Positions 50,229 to 59,512 are shown, counted from the stretch's first letter. The stretch: 64,000 bases of DNA from JAJPKK01 sp963824905 (GCA_963824905.1 CAWGRH010000028.1:1-64000), one strand, 5' to 3'. The notes: generated by a model not told the origin, from the letters alone. Made by a program: numbers and translations.

Positions 50229-51162
50229 GATGAAATCCGACACCGCGTCCGTGAAACCGGAACCGCTGGTGATCTCCCGCCACTTCGCGGCACCTCGCGA
50301 CCTCGTATTCAAGGCGTGGAGCAGTGCCGAGCACATCAAGCGCTGGTTTAGCCCGGAGGGCTACTCGGTGCCGGAAGCCGAGATCGATTTCCGTGCGGGC
50401 GGCGTGTTTGCCGTCTGCATGCGCATGCCGACCGGCGAGGATCACTGGATGAAAGGAGCGTTCGACGAGGTCAGCGCGCCGGATCGGCTGGCGTTCACCG
50501 CGGGCGTCACCTTCGGCGGCGAGAAGCGGTTCACGGTACAGACGATCGTCACCTTCGAGGACGACCGCGCGGGAACCCGGATGACGGTGCGCCAAGCCTA
50601 CGACATTCACGACCCGGCCTTCCTGTTCGCCGTCAACGGCGCCGCCGAGGGCTGGCGCATGACGCTCGACAAGCTGGAACGCGAGGTCGCCCGCATCGAG
50701 GCCGAGGCGCCCCGCTCCGTCGTGCACGCGATCTTCTCACTGGAGCGGGTGTACGACGCCTCCCCTGCCCTCGTGTTTCGCGCGCTGTCCGACCCGGCGG
50801 CGAAGGCGCGCTGGTTCGAGGGCGGTGGCGGGTGGACGCCGATCGAGCGCACGATGGACGTACGTCCCGGGGGGCGCGAACGCGCCAAGGGACGATGGCC
50901 GAACGGCTTGGTCACGACGTTCGATGCCGTCTACTTCGACGTCGTGCCGAACCGGCGGCTCGTCTATTGCTACGAGATGCACCTCGATGCCCGCAAGATT
51001 TCGGTCTCGCTCGCGACCATTGAGCTTGCACCGGCCGGCGCGGGTACGAGGCTCAGGATCACCGAGCAGGGCGCGTTCCTCGACGGTTATGACGATGCCG
51101 GCTCCCGCGAGCATGGAACCGGCCTGCTGCTCGACCGACTGGGCGCGTCGCTGCATGGCTAG
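50212..51162 (+). CDS. Double AHSA1/SRPBCC-domain protein
   Basis: 316-residue protein made of two AHSA1-type START-like domains. Domain 1 (about 12-160): SRHFAAPRDLVFKAWSSAEH and IDFRAGGVFAVCMRMPTGED. Domain 2 (about 172-312): LERVYDASPALVFRALSDPA, then MDVRPGGRERAKGRWPNGLV. Usually such genes encode a single domain of about 150 residues. ATG 50212 follows AGGAGG. It is coupled to the ArsR gene and probably repressed by it. The domains bind hydrophobic ligands; the role is unknown. Confidence 0.87.
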   Translation: MARTSEMKSDTASVKPEPLVISRHFAAPRDLVFKAWSSAEHIKRWFSPEGYSVPEAEIDFRAGGVFAVCMRMPTGEDHWMKGAFDEVSAPDRLAFTAGVTFGGEKRFTVQTIVTFEDDRAGTRMTVRQAYDIHDPAFLFAVNGAAEGWRMTLDKLEREVARIEAEAPRSVVHAIFSLERVYDASPALVFRALSDPAAKARWFEGGGGWTPIERTMDVRPGGRERAKGRWPNGLVTTFDAVYFDVVPNRRLVYCYEMHLDARKISVSLATIELAPAGAGTRLRITEQGAFLDGYDDAGSREHGTGLLLDRLGASLHG

Positions 51163-51309
51163 GCGTGGCTAGGCGGGAACCCGGCCTAAGCCGGAACCGG
51201 GTTCCCCAAAATTTCGGTGTACGGCCGCGAGAAACAAGCCCCTAATTCGTCGAGAAGTCGCAATCTCATCGCCATCATCAGGAGGTCGGCAGCGAAGCAA
51301 TGGGAGGCG

Positions 51310-53355
51310 ATGATGCGGGCGAAGTCGTGGTCTCGCGTTTGGCAGGTTGCGGTCGCGATCGTGTCGGTGTCGTTGTGCTCAATTGCAACGGCGCATGCGC
51401 AAGCGCTCAGCCTCGAGCTCATCGCCTCAGGCCTGCCGAGCCCGGTCGGGCTGAGAAATGCCGGTGACGGATCCAATCGTCTGTTCATCGTCAACCAGCC
51501 CGGCACCATCAGCATCTACAAGAACGGTCAGGTGTCGACCACGCCGTTTCTCGATGTGTCGTCGAAGACCGTGTACGACGGCGCCGAGCGGGGGCTGCTC
51601 GGGCTCGCCTTCGATCCGAACTACGCCACCAACGGCTTTTTCTACATCTACTATACGAGCCAGCCGTCGGCCGTGGTCACCATCTCCCGCTACAGCGTCT
51701 CCGCCAACCCCAACGTCGCCGACCCGAGCTCCGAGGTCGTGCTCAAGACACAGGCGCACGCGGACTTCCCGAACCACAACGGCGGCTCGCTGCTGTTCGG
51801 GATGGACGGCTGCCTCTATGCCGGCATCGGCGACGGCGGCAGCGGCGGCGATCCCAACAACAATGCGCAGAATCTCGGGACGCTGCTTGCCAAGATCATT
51901 CGCATCAGCGCCGTCGACGGCAGCCCCTGCGCGGCAGCGCCCGGCAACCCGTTCGTCGCTACACCGGGCGCGTTCCCGGAGATATGGGCGCTCGGCGTGC
52001 GCAATCCCTGGCGGATCACCATGGACCGCCAGACCGGAGATTTTTGGATCGCCGACGTCGGGCAAAACGTCGAAGAGGAGGTCGACTTCCAGCCGCCGGG
52101 CGTCGCCGGGCGAAACTATTGCTGGAGCCGCAAGGAAGGCACGCTGATCTTCAATTCCAGTATTCCCTGCACGATCGGCACGCCGACCGATCCGATCATC
52201 GAATACGATCACAGCGCCGGCAAATGCGCGATCATCGGCGGCTATCGCTACCGCGGCAGCCGCTTCCCGAGGATGGTCGGGACATATTTCTACGCTGATC
52301 TCTGCACCGGCCAGATCTTCGCCGCGACCTTGAGCGCCGGCGTATGGACGAGCACGCTGCTGTACACCAGCGCCACCAACGTCACCACCTTTGGCGAGGA
52401 CGAGGCGGGCGAGCTCTACCTGGTTCATCTGGGCGGCACGATCCACCGCCTCGACTTCGGGGCGCTGGCGAGCAGCCACGACTTCAACGGCGACACCAAG
52501 AGCGACATCGCCTGGCGCGACACGAGCGGCGACGTCGCGATCTGGCTGATGAACGGCGCACAGGTCGCAACCAGCGCCGGCCTCGGCACTGTGGACACCA
52601 TCTGGTCGATCGTGGGCCAGCACGACTTCGACGGCGACGGCAAGCGCGACTTGTTGTGGCGCGACACCGGCGGCAACACCGCGGTCTGGTTCATGAACGG
52701 AGCGAGCGTCGTCTCGGCGGCGCTGGTCGGCAACGTCCCCACGATCTGGACGGTCGCCGGCACGGCCGATTTCAACGGCGACGGCCAGGCCGACATTCTC
52801 TGGCGCGACACCAGCGGCAACACCGCGATCTGGCTCATGCAAGGCGCGCAGATCATCTCGACCGGGGGGCTCGGCATCGTTTCGCCGGCCACCTGGACGG
52901 TCGTGGGGACGGGCGATTTCGACGGCAATGGCAAAGCCGACATTCTGTGGGGCGACACCAGCGGGGACCTTGCGATCTGGTTCATGAACGGTGTTTCCGT
53001 CGCCGGGGTGTCCAGTGTCGCCACCCTCCCCGCGATTTGGTCGGTGGTCGGAACCGGAGATTTCGACGGCGACGGCAAGAGCGACATACTGTTCCGCGAC
53101 ACCAGCGGCAACATGGCGATCTGGCTCATGAACGGCGCGCAGATCTCGGCGGTGGGAGGCTTCGGCCCCGTGCCCGCCACCTTCTCGGTGGCGGCCACCG
53201 GCGATTTCGACGGCGATGGCAAGAGCGACATCCTGTGGCGCGACAACGGCGGCAACGTCGCGGTGTGGTTCATGAACGGCACCCAGATCGCCTCGACCGC
53301 GGGCGTCGGCAACGCCCCGACTATCTGGCACGTGCAGGCGGTCAACGCCGAGTGA
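51310..53355 (+). CDS. Glucose/sorbosone dehydrogenase with six FG-GAP repeats
   Basis: 681-residue exported protein. A Sec signal (VWQVAVAIVSVSLCSIATAH, AQA) is followed by a PQQ-type soluble aldose dehydrogenase propeller (about 27-385): GLPSPVGLRNAGDGSNRLFI, AERGLLGLAFDPNYATNGFF, DFPNHNGGSLLFGMDGCLYA, WALGVRNPWRITMDRQTGDF. Residues about 387-678 are six VCBS/FG-GAP-like repeats built on DFDGDGKSDILWRDTSGN and AIWLMNGAQ, with calcium-binding D-x-D-G-D-G loops. ATG 51310 follows GGGAGG. It would oxidise sugars in the periplasm or outside, with the repeats forming a second propeller for adhesion or docking. Confidence 0.87.
   Translation: MMRAKSWSRVWQVAVAIVSVSLCSIATAHAQALSLELIASGLPSPVGLRNAGDGSNRLFIVNQPGTISIYKNGQVSTTPFLDVSSKTVYDGAERGLLGLAFDPNYATNGFFYIYYTSQPSAVVTISRYSVSANPNVADPSSEVVLKTQAHADFPNHNGGSLLFGMDGCLYAGIGDGGSGGDPNNNAQNLGTLLAKIIRISAVDGSPCAAAPGNPFVATPGAFPEIWALGVRNPWRITMDRQTGDFWIADVGQNVEEEVDFQPPGVAGRNYCWSRKEGTLIFNSSIPCTIGTPTDPIIEYDHSAGKCAIIGGYRYRGSRFPRMVGTYFYADLCTGQIFAATLSAGVWTSTLLYTSATNVTTFGEDEAGELYLVHLGGTIHRLDFGALASSHDFNGDTKSDIAWRDTSGDVAIWLMNGAQVATSAGLGTVDTIWSIVGQHDFDGDGKRDLLWRDTGGNTAVWFMNGASVVSAALVGNVPTIWTVAGTADFNGDGQADILWRDTSGNTAIWLMQGAQIISTGGLGIVSPATWTVVGTGDFDGNGKADILWGDTSGDLAIWFMNGVSVAGVSSVATLPAIWSVVGTGDFDGDGKSDILFRDTSGNMAIWLMNGAQISAVGGFGPVPATFSVAATGDFDGDGKSDILWRDNGGNVAVWFMNGTQIASTAGVGNAPTIWHVQAVNAE
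52468..53340 (+). repeat. Six tandem FG-GAP coding repeats
   Basis: Six imperfect direct repeats of about 138-150 bases inside the sugar dehydrogenase gene. Each encodes a D-F-x-G-D/N-x-K-x-D-I/L-x-W-R-D-T core and an A-[IV]-W-[LF]-M-[NQ]-G segment. Repeats 5 and 6 are the most alike. Such arrays can expand or contract by recombination. Confidence 0.8.
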
Positions 53356-53737
53356 CGGCGCGACCCGCTGCGAGACGCGCCGACACTTTCTGAGGATGAC
53401 GTAGCGTCGCGCGGCGCCACCCGGCAGGAGGCGGGCCCGCGCGCTGACACATGTCGCCGGAGCCATCGAGTGTCGCCTTAGCCGCCACCTATAGGGCTGT
53501 AGCATTTTTCGGGCTATTGCCTATGGCGGGAGCTGTTCTAGTAACCCCGGTGGAGCGCCACGTCGGCACGCTGCGACGAGCCGCCCCACACACTTCAGCA
53601 TTGGGCGAGGACGACGACGATCAAGCCACCTCGGCGCGCGCGGCGCTCCGTACTCCCCTCCTATGCGCGGGGAACGGACCCGAGCCGGACAGGTTGGGCG
53701 AGCTCGCGGTCTCCTCCCGGATTCGGAGAGACTCGAA
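53356..53737. other. Intergenic, no firm gene
   Basis: 382 bases. A plus-strand frame 53451-53741 begins MSPEPSSVALAATYRAVAFF with a hydrophobic stretch but has no ribosome site, and its second half looks non-coding; I do not call it. No terminator is evident after the dehydrogenase gene. Confidence 0.45.
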
Positions 53738-53929
53738 GTGAGTCGCAGGGCGCGCGCCGATTACGGGACCGAACGACTGCGCGGGCAGAGCGTGCAGGAC
53801 TGCTACCTTTGCGCCAATCGTTGCCTCGATATGTGGAACGACTCCGTCGACCACGCCGCGCGGTCGTGGTTGCTGCGAATGGCGGATGCGTGGCTGCAAT
53901 TGGCGTCAGAATCCGACAAGCGCCTGTGA
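53738..53929 (+). CDS. Small conserved helical protein
   Basis: 63-residue protein whose end NRCLDMWNDSVDHAARSWLL followed by RMADAWLQLASESDKRL matches a type of small Rhizobiales protein (helix pair with a late LLRMAxxWxxLA). Start uncertain; GTG 53738 gives a typical length. Function unknown, possibly stress-related small proteins. It could be a remnant of a longer gene. Confidence 0.45.
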   Translation: MSRRARADYGTERLRGQSVQDCYLCANRCLDMWNDSVDHAARSWLLRMADAWLQLASESDKRL

Positions 53930-54333
53930 ACCGAGACAAGCATCGCGACTCCCACGGCGCGCTGTGCGTCCGCGCTGCCGCGCCCGGCAACCTGTTCCGC
54001 TACACCCGGCCACTGCTGGCGTTGGGCTGACGGTTCGGCGCGGGGTCCGGTTCCCACGGCGGCAGTGGTGGTAAGAGCAAGCGCAAGGCCGTCGCTACCT
54101 TTCGGGGCGGCGCTCGTCGCACGCAGCCTCCGCCGGCGCCGGGTTCTTCGTTTCGCCGCCAACGGCCCTTTCCCGTCACCGGTTCTGTCGCGAAGCGCCA
54201 TGCCGACGCCCTCGTGACGCCGGAGTCGCGTGCAATGTTGAGGCTAAGCGACGCCGGCCGATTTGCCCTCCTGTGCTGAGTCCACCTAGCCCGGCCGGCG
54301 TCGCCGTTCCAGTCTTCCGGGCAAACGGCCGAC
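53930..54333. other. Intergenic, no gene seen
   Basis: 404 bases of GC-rich sequence with no open frame that looks like protein, no clear repeat and no RNA gene that I can recognise. Confidence 0.45.
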
Positions 54334-54462
54334 CTATGACACCGCTGTCATGAGACGCGCCACCGCGTCCGTGCCTCCGGCCGACGACGCAACCCGGATG
54401 ATTTGCTCAAGGCGCAGCTCGCCGTCGGACGGAAGTGGGGTCGACAACTGAGACGTCGACAT
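54334..54462 (-). CDS. Possible 42-residue small protein
   Basis: Frame from ATG 54462 to TAG encoding MSTSQLSTPLPSDGELRLEQ and then IIRVASSAGGTDAVARLMTA, a plausible soluble small protein with a helix. AAAGGG lies about seven bases upstream of the ATG. No family recognised; amino-acid composition is reasonable for this genome. Confidence 0.35.
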   Translation of the reverse strand: MSTSQLSTPLPSDGELRLEQIIRVASSAGGTDAVARLMTAVS

Positions 54463-54538
54463 CCGTTAACCCTTTCTTAAGGATCGCGTGGCATCCCGCG
54501 GCACGATTCGGCAGGGTGCAGGCGCCACGGGGTGCCAC

Positions 54539-54877
54539 ATGCCGCCGGAAACCATTGAGCTTATGCTTGCGTTCGCGATCGGCTTCGCCGTCGCCGGCAT
54601 GGTTGCGACCGGGTACCAGGCGGTCACGCGCAGGCCGGCGTCGTTCCGCCTGCTGCGCCGCGGCCCCAGGGCTGCGACCTTTGCCGCGGTGCCGGTGCTC
54701 GCATTCGCCGCTCCCTTCATCATCGTGCGCGATGCGCTGCGCCGCCGCCGGCGCCGCACGAGGAGGATGCCGGGCGACGCGCTGTTGTTTCTGACCATCG
54801 CCGCGAGCTTCTGGAGCATGATGTCGGGAACGATCATCGTGATGGGGGTCGAGGCACTGGAACGGTTCGTCGCCTGA
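54539..54877 (+). CDS. Conserved membrane protein (DUF6949-like)
   Basis: 112-residue inner-membrane protein with three predicted spans: LMLAFAIGFAVAGMVATGYQ, AATFAAVPVLAFAAPFIIVR and LLFLTIAASFWSMMSGTIIV. The pattern 'PASFRLLxxG...APFIIxR' is conserved among Bradyrhizobium-like genomes. ATG 54539 is preferred over GTG 54488 by similarity. Function unknown. Confidence 0.65.
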   Translation: MPPETIELMLAFAIGFAVAGMVATGYQAVTRRPASFRLLRRGPRAATFAAVPVLAFAAPFIIVRDALRRRRRRTRRMPGDALLFLTIAASFWSMMSGTIIVMGVEALERFVA

Positions 54878-55025
54878 ACCCCACGAGATCATGCCCGCGA
54901 TTACGCGCGCGACCCGCAACGCGCAACGCGTCGTTAGCCGATCGCCCGGCTTGACTGCGCTGCGGGCGGACCGCACCACTGCGCCGCCGGACCGTTTGCC
55001 GCAAAAACTTGAAGGAGTGCAGTCC

Positions 55026-55556
55026 ATGGCGATCTATGAGCTCGACGGCGTGCGGCCGGAATTTCCCACCGACGGGCAGTACTGGGTCGCCGAAACCGCC
55101 GTGGTGATCGGGCGGGTGCGGCTCAAATCCGAGGCAAGCGTGTGGTGGGGATCGGTGCTGCGCGGCGACAACGAATGGATCGAGCTCGGCGAGCGCTCCC
55201 AGATCCAGGACAACGCGACACTGCACACCGATCCCGGCTTTCCGCTCACCATCGGCAAGGCCTGCGTGATCGGCCACAACGTCGTGCTGCACGGCTGCAC
55301 CGTCGGCGACCACAGCCTGATCGGCATGGGCGCGATCCTGCTCAACGGCGCGCGTATCGGCGCTCACTCGATTGTCGGCGCCGGGGCGCTGGTGACCGAG
55401 GGCAAGTCGTTTCCCGACCACGCGCTGATCGTCGGATCGCCGGCCCGCGTCGTTCGCGAGCTCGACGAGAAGGCCGCCGCGCAGATTGCCGCAGGCGCCG
55501 ACATCTATGTGCGGCGCTGGCGGAATTACGCCAAGGCGCTCAACCGTCTCGCCTGA
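55026..55556 (+). CDS. Gamma-carbonic-anhydrase-like hexapeptide protein
   Basis: 176-residue left-handed beta-helix protein of the gamma-class carbonic anhydrase (YrdA/CaiE-like) family. Hexapeptide repeats run from WVAETAVVIGRVRLKSEASV to GARIGAHSIVGAGALVTEGK. Probable zinc histidines lie in TLHTD, CVIGHNVVLHG and VGDHSLIGMG. ATG 55026 follows GGAG. Members are often metal-binding trimers without proven activity. Confidence 0.88.
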   Translation: MAIYELDGVRPEFPTDGQYWVAETAVVIGRVRLKSEASVWWGSVLRGDNEWIELGERSQIQDNATLHTDPGFPLTIGKACVIGHNVVLHGCTVGDHSLIGMGAILLNGARIGAHSIVGAGALVTEGKSFPDHALIVGSPARVVRELDEKAAAQIAAGADIYVRRWRNYAKALNRLA

Positions 55557-55835
55557 CCGTGGCGCCCCTTTGTGCTTACACGCCAGTTAGAACCTTGCTA
55601 ACATGACGCCGATCCTGGGAGCATCCGGACTTAACAACGGAAATCTCGAATCGTCGGCGTGGGCTCCGCCTATGCGGAGCAGGCCGAGACACCAGTAGAG
55701 GCCAGACCAACAAGATCAAGGAAACACGGTCCTTTCGGAGTCCTTCTTGCGGGCGCTCCCGGTCGCTGTGGCCGGGGCAGTGGTTTTGATCCCGCGCCGA
55801 CGCCCCGGGCCGATCCTTCCACGAGGAGCTTTTCT

Positions 55836-58013
55836 ATGAAGACGAAGCAAGCGCTGTACCTCAGCGCCGCGGTGGCGATCCTCGCCCTCGCCGCGACCGC
55901 GCCCACGGAGTTGCGCGCCCAGCAGAGCCCGGCCGTCGTGGTCGACGGCGACGACATCGGTGGCGTCGTTTCCGGCCCCGGCGGTCCGGAAGCGGGCGTG
56001 TGGGTGATCGCGGAGACCAATGATCTCGGCACCAAGTTCGCCAGAATGGTCGTCACCGACGACCAGGGACGCTACGTGGTCCCCGATCTCCCGAAAGCGA
56101 ACTACACCCTGTGGGTGCGCGGCTACGGGCTCGTGGATTCGCCGAAGGTGACGAGCGCGCCCGGCAAGCTCGTGAACCTGAACGCGGTCCCGGCACCAAC
56201 ACCGGCCGCGGCCGCGGAATATTACCCCGGCATGTACTGGTACTCGATGCTCAAGATTCCGGCCGAGAGCGAATTCCCCGGCACCGGACCCAAGGGCAAC
56301 GGCATTCCGCCCTTCATGAAGACCCAGGGCGCCTGGATCGACACCGTGAAGAACTCCTGCCAGAGCTGCCATGCGGTCGGATCGAAGGGCATCCGCACGC
56401 TGTCGTCCAAGCTCGGGACCTTCAAGAACTCCCACGAAGCCTGGGAGCGGCGCATCCAGTCCGGCCAGGCGATGTCCAACATGGCGATCTCGATCGCGCG
56501 CCTCGGGCCCGACAAGGGCATCGAGAATTATGCCGACTGGACCGACCGCATCGCCGCCGGCGAGCTGCCGACGTCGAAGCCCGAGCGGCCGAAGGGCATC
56601 GAGCGCAACGTCGTGATCACGATGTGGGACTGGGGCACCAAGGGGATGTACCTCCACGACGCGATCGCGAGCGACAAATACGATCAGCGCGTCAACGCCA
56701 ACGGCCCGATCTACGGCTCGCCGGAGGAAAGCTCCGACCTCGTGCCGGTGATCGATCCGGTCAAGAACACGTTCTCGACCATCAAGCACCCTTATCTCGA
56801 CCCGGCGACTCCGTCGACCAAGACCAACACTGCGGGACCGTCGGTGTACTGGGGCGACGACCCGATCTGGGACAGCCACACCAGCATCCACAATCCGATG
56901 ATCGACGGCGACGGGCGGGTGTGGTTCACCGCCAAGATCCGGCCCGACGAAAATCCGGCGTTCTGCAAGAAGGGATCGGACTTCCCGTCGGCGAAAGTAG
57001 CGCCGCTCGAGACCTCGGGGCGTCAGCTCTCGATGTATGATCCGAAGACCCAGAAATGGTCGCTGATCAACACCTGCTTCGCGACCCAGCACCTCAACTT
57101 CGCCCACGACGCCAATCACACGTTGTGGACGAGCGCGGGCGGACCGCAGAGCGGCGTCGTCGGCTGGCTCGACACCAAGCAGTATCTCGCGACCGGCGAC
57201 GACAAGGCCTCGCAAGGCTGGACGCCGATCATCGTCGACACCAACGGCGACGGCAAGCGCAGCGACTATGTCGAGGCCAACCAGCCGCTCGATCCGACCA
57301 AGGACAAGCGGGTGATGGCCGCCTTCTACGGCGTGCAAGCGAGCCCGATCGACGACACCATCTGGGGCCAGTCGATGGACGTCGGCTTCTCGAGGCTCGA
57401 TCAGCCCGGCTACATCATCCGCCTCATCCCGGGCGCGAACCCGACCGAGACGGCACTCGCCGAGCTGTTCCTGCCGCCTGACGAAGGCTACGGATCGCGC
57501 GGCCTCGACCTCACCACCGACGGCGTGGTGTGGACGGTGCTCTCGAGCGGCCACATGGCGAGCTTCGATCGCAAGAAGTGCACCAAGGAGATCAAAGGCC
57601 CCGAGGCGATCACCGGCAAGATGTGCCCGGAGGGCTGGACGCTCTACAAGTTCCCCGGCCCGCAATTCCAGGGCGTCACCAACAAGGGGAGCGCGGAGCA
57701 CGCCTACTACATCTGGGTGGACCGCGAGAACACCCTCGGCCTCGGCAAGAACGTGCCGATCGCTTCGACCAACGGCGGCGAGTCCCTCACCGCCATCGTC
57801 GACGGCAAGTTCGTGACGCTGCGCATCCCCTACCCGCTCGGCTTCTTCTCCAAGAACGTCGACGGCCGCATCGACGATGCGAGCGCCGGCTGGAAGGGCA
57901 AGGGTATCTGGACGACGTTCGGCAGCCGGGCCCCGTTCCACAACGAGGGCGGCGTGCAGAACTCGCCGAAGCTCTACAAGGTGCAGATGCGCCCCGACCC
58001 GCTCGCCAACTGA
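55836..58013 (+). CDS. Exported haem-binding propeller protein with carboxypeptidase-regulatory domain
   Basis: 725-residue periplasmic protein. A Sec signal (ALYLSAAVAILALAATAPTE) precedes an N-terminal carboxypeptidase-regulatory-like beta-sandwich (GPGGPEAGVWVIAETNDLGT, DDQGRYVVPDLPKANYTLWV). One cytochrome c-type haem motif, CQSCH, follows near residue 180 with its surrounding helix, then a large propeller region (DGDGRVWFTAKIRPDENPAF, HDANHTLWTSAGGPQSGVVG, SRGLDLTTDGVVWTVLSSGH). ATG 55836 has GAGGAG upstream, and a strong terminator follows. The domain set suggests a redox enzyme; substrate unknown. Confidence 0.82.
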   Translation: MKTKQALYLSAAVAILALAATAPTELRAQQSPAVVVDGDDIGGVVSGPGGPEAGVWVIAETNDLGTKFARMVVTDDQGRYVVPDLPKANYTLWVRGYGLVDSPKVTSAPGKLVNLNAVPAPTPAAAAEYYPGMYWYSMLKIPAESEFPGTGPKGNGIPPFMKTQGAWIDTVKNSCQSCHAVGSKGIRTLSSKLGTFKNSHEAWERRIQSGQAMSNMAISIARLGPDKGIENYADWTDRIAAGELPTSKPERPKGIERNVVITMWDWGTKGMYLHDAIASDKYDQRVNANGPIYGSPEESSDLVPVIDPVKNTFSTIKHPYLDPATPSTKTNTAGPSVYWGDDPIWDSHTSIHNPMIDGDGRVWFTAKIRPDENPAFCKKGSDFPSAKVAPLETSGRQLSMYDPKTQKWSLINTCFATQHLNFAHDANHTLWTSAGGPQSGVVGWLDTKQYLATGDDKASQGWTPIIVDTNGDGKRSDYVEANQPLDPTKDKRVMAAFYGVQASPIDDTIWGQSMDVGFSRLDQPGYIIRLIPGANPTETALAELFLPPDEGYGSRGLDLTTDGVVWTVLSSGHMASFDRKKCTKEIKGPEAITGKMCPEGWTLYKFPGPQFQGVTNKGSAEHAYYIWVDRENTLGLGKNVPIASTNGGESLTAIVDGKFVTLRIPYPLGFFSKNVDGRIDDASAGWKGKGIWTTFGSRAPFHNEGGVQNSPKLYKVQMRPDPLAN

Positions 58014-58028
58014 GCCGGAACTTCAGGC

Positions 58029-58065
58029 AAAACCGCGGCGGAGCGATCCGCCGCGGTTTTGTTTT
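58029..58065 (+). terminator. Strong Rho-independent terminator
   Basis: Perfect 14-base stem AAAACCGCGGCGGA/TCCGCCGCGGTTTT with loop GCGA, then a T-rich tract (GTTTT). It lies 16 bases after the haem-propeller gene. Confidence 0.9.
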
Positions 58066-58131
58066 GGACTTGCGGGTTCGACGCAGTGCATGGCGGGGCG
58101 CCGTCGCTCCGCGCTACCGCAAATGGAACCT

Positions 58132-58350
58132 TTACCTCCTGGCGCCGCCCGCCGGCTCGCCGCCGGTCCCGCGCTCCGAGTCCGCCGGCTCGGCGGGGGC
58201 ATTTTCCTTCCCGAGAAGGGCGAGCAGCGCCGCGATCCGCTCCGGGACGGGCTGCGAAAGGTCGAACTGCGCCTTCAGCGCCGCACCGATACGCGTGCGG
58301 ATGGCGCGGTAGTAGAAGCTGTCTCTGAACTCGTCGTCGCGATCGGACAT
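58132..58350 (-). CDS. Small conserved protein
   Basis: 72-residue protein MSDRDDEFRDSFYYRAIRTR, then IGAALKAQFDLSQPVPERIA and ALLALLGKE, with a disordered C-terminus. The motif DSFYYRAIRTRIGxALKAQ is recurrent in Bradyrhizobium-like genomes. It has the look of an NepR-like or adaptor-type small protein, but I cannot assign it. Confidence 0.65.
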   Translation of the reverse strand: MSDRDDEFRDSFYYRAIRTRIGAALKAQFDLSQPVPERIAALLALLGKENAPAEPADSERGTGGEPAGGARR

Positions 58351-58565
58351 ACCCGTGCCCTGTTATAACGGGCAACCAGAAGCTTCTAACGCACGGAAGC
58401 CGCGGTCGTTCCCACCGGCACCGAGCCCGGCCCGCGATTGTCGCGCCGGACGGGAAGCCATGAGCTCCCAGGCATCAACTCCCAGGCATCCCCTGGCCCG
58501 GTTTTTGCCGGTATGCTGGGTCGAGAGCGGGCCGGCTGGAGCCAAGCCGGCCAACGGAGGTAGCG

Positions 58566-59294
58566 ATGACGAATTATGATCGACGCCGCGTGGTCGGCGG
58601 ATTGTGCGGGATATTCGCGGGGCTGCTGGTCGCGCCGGTGCGGCGTGCCGCCTCGGCAGGCAACGTTCCGGTCGACGACAAGGCCGTGCTGATCGTGGTC
58701 GACGTGCAGAACTGTTTCCTGCCGGGCGGGAGCCTCGCGGTGAAAGAGGGCGACCAGATCATCCCTGTCATCAACGCCCTCGCCAAGAAGTTCGGCCATG
58801 TCGTGCTCACCCAGGACTGGCACACGCCGGGCCACGTCTCGTTCGCATCCGCGCACCCCGGCAAGAAGCCCTTCGAGGTGGTCAAGCTGGCTTACGGCGA
58901 TCAGGTGCTGTGGCCCGACCACTGCGTCCAGGGAACGCCGGGCGCCGACATTTCCAAGGACATCGCGATCCCCCACGCGGAGCTCATCATCCGCAAGGGC
59001 TACCACAAGGACGTCGACAGCTATTCGGCGTTTCTCGAAGCCGACAAGAAGACCGCCACCGGGCTTGCCGGCTACCTCAAGGAGCGCGGCCTGACGCGGG
59101 TGTTCGTCACCGGTCTCGCCACCGACTTCTGCGTCGCATGGACCGCGATGGATGCCCGCGGCGCGGGCTTCGAGACGTTCGTGATCGAGGACGCCGCCCG
59201 AGGCATCGACGCAAGCGGCTCGCTCGCCGCCGCCTGGACCGCGATGGAGAAGGCCGGCGTGAAACGGATCAAGTCCGGCGATCTCGCCGGCTGA
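58566..59294 (+). CDS. Exported nicotinamidase-like hydrolase
   Basis: 242-residue cysteine hydrolase that would convert nicotinamide to nicotinate. The triad is visible: Asp in LIVVDVQNCFLPGG, Lys in IRKGYHKDVDSYSAF, Cys in GLATDFCVAWTAMDA; metal ligands lie in TQDWHTPGHVSF. Unusually, it starts with an export signal (YDRRRVVGGLCGIFAGLLVA, then PVRRAASAG), probably of Tat type. ATG 58566 has GGAGG six bases upstream, itself preceded by a GGCCGGCT/AGCCGGCC hairpin (58530-58552) that could affect translation. Confidence 0.87.
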   Translation: MTNYDRRRVVGGLCGIFAGLLVAPVRRAASAGNVPVDDKAVLIVVDVQNCFLPGGSLAVKEGDQIIPVINALAKKFGHVVLTQDWHTPGHVSFASAHPGKKPFEVVKLAYGDQVLWPDHCVQGTPGADISKDIAIPHAELIIRKGYHKDVDSYSAFLEADKKTATGLAGYLKERGLTRVFVTGLATDFCVAWTAMDARGAGFETFVIEDAARGIDASGSLAAAWTAMEKAGVKRIKSGDLAG

Positions 59295-59512
59295 CCGCAT
59301 CGCAGGCCACGCACTGCTCGGCGCCACGATGGCGGCCGGTTCACGCCGGACAAGGCCCGCCTGTGTCTGTTTGATGACGCATAAAGAAGTGGGCTTGCAC
59401 GGAAGCCTCGGCTAAACGTCGACCCAGCGGCGTCTCCGTGCCGGTTCCGCTTTCGCAAACGGCGCACGAGTGCTGCGCGTCAAGCGTCCGAGCTCAGCCA
59501 AGGATGGCGCTC

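Noticed and set aside
53451..53741. 96-codon frame with hydrophobic N-terminus
   Set aside because: No ribosome site; second half reads like random GC-rich translation.
55716..57941. 741-codon minus-strand open frame
   Set aside because: Antisense shadow of the haem-propeller gene, which has a signal peptide, ribosome site and terminator.
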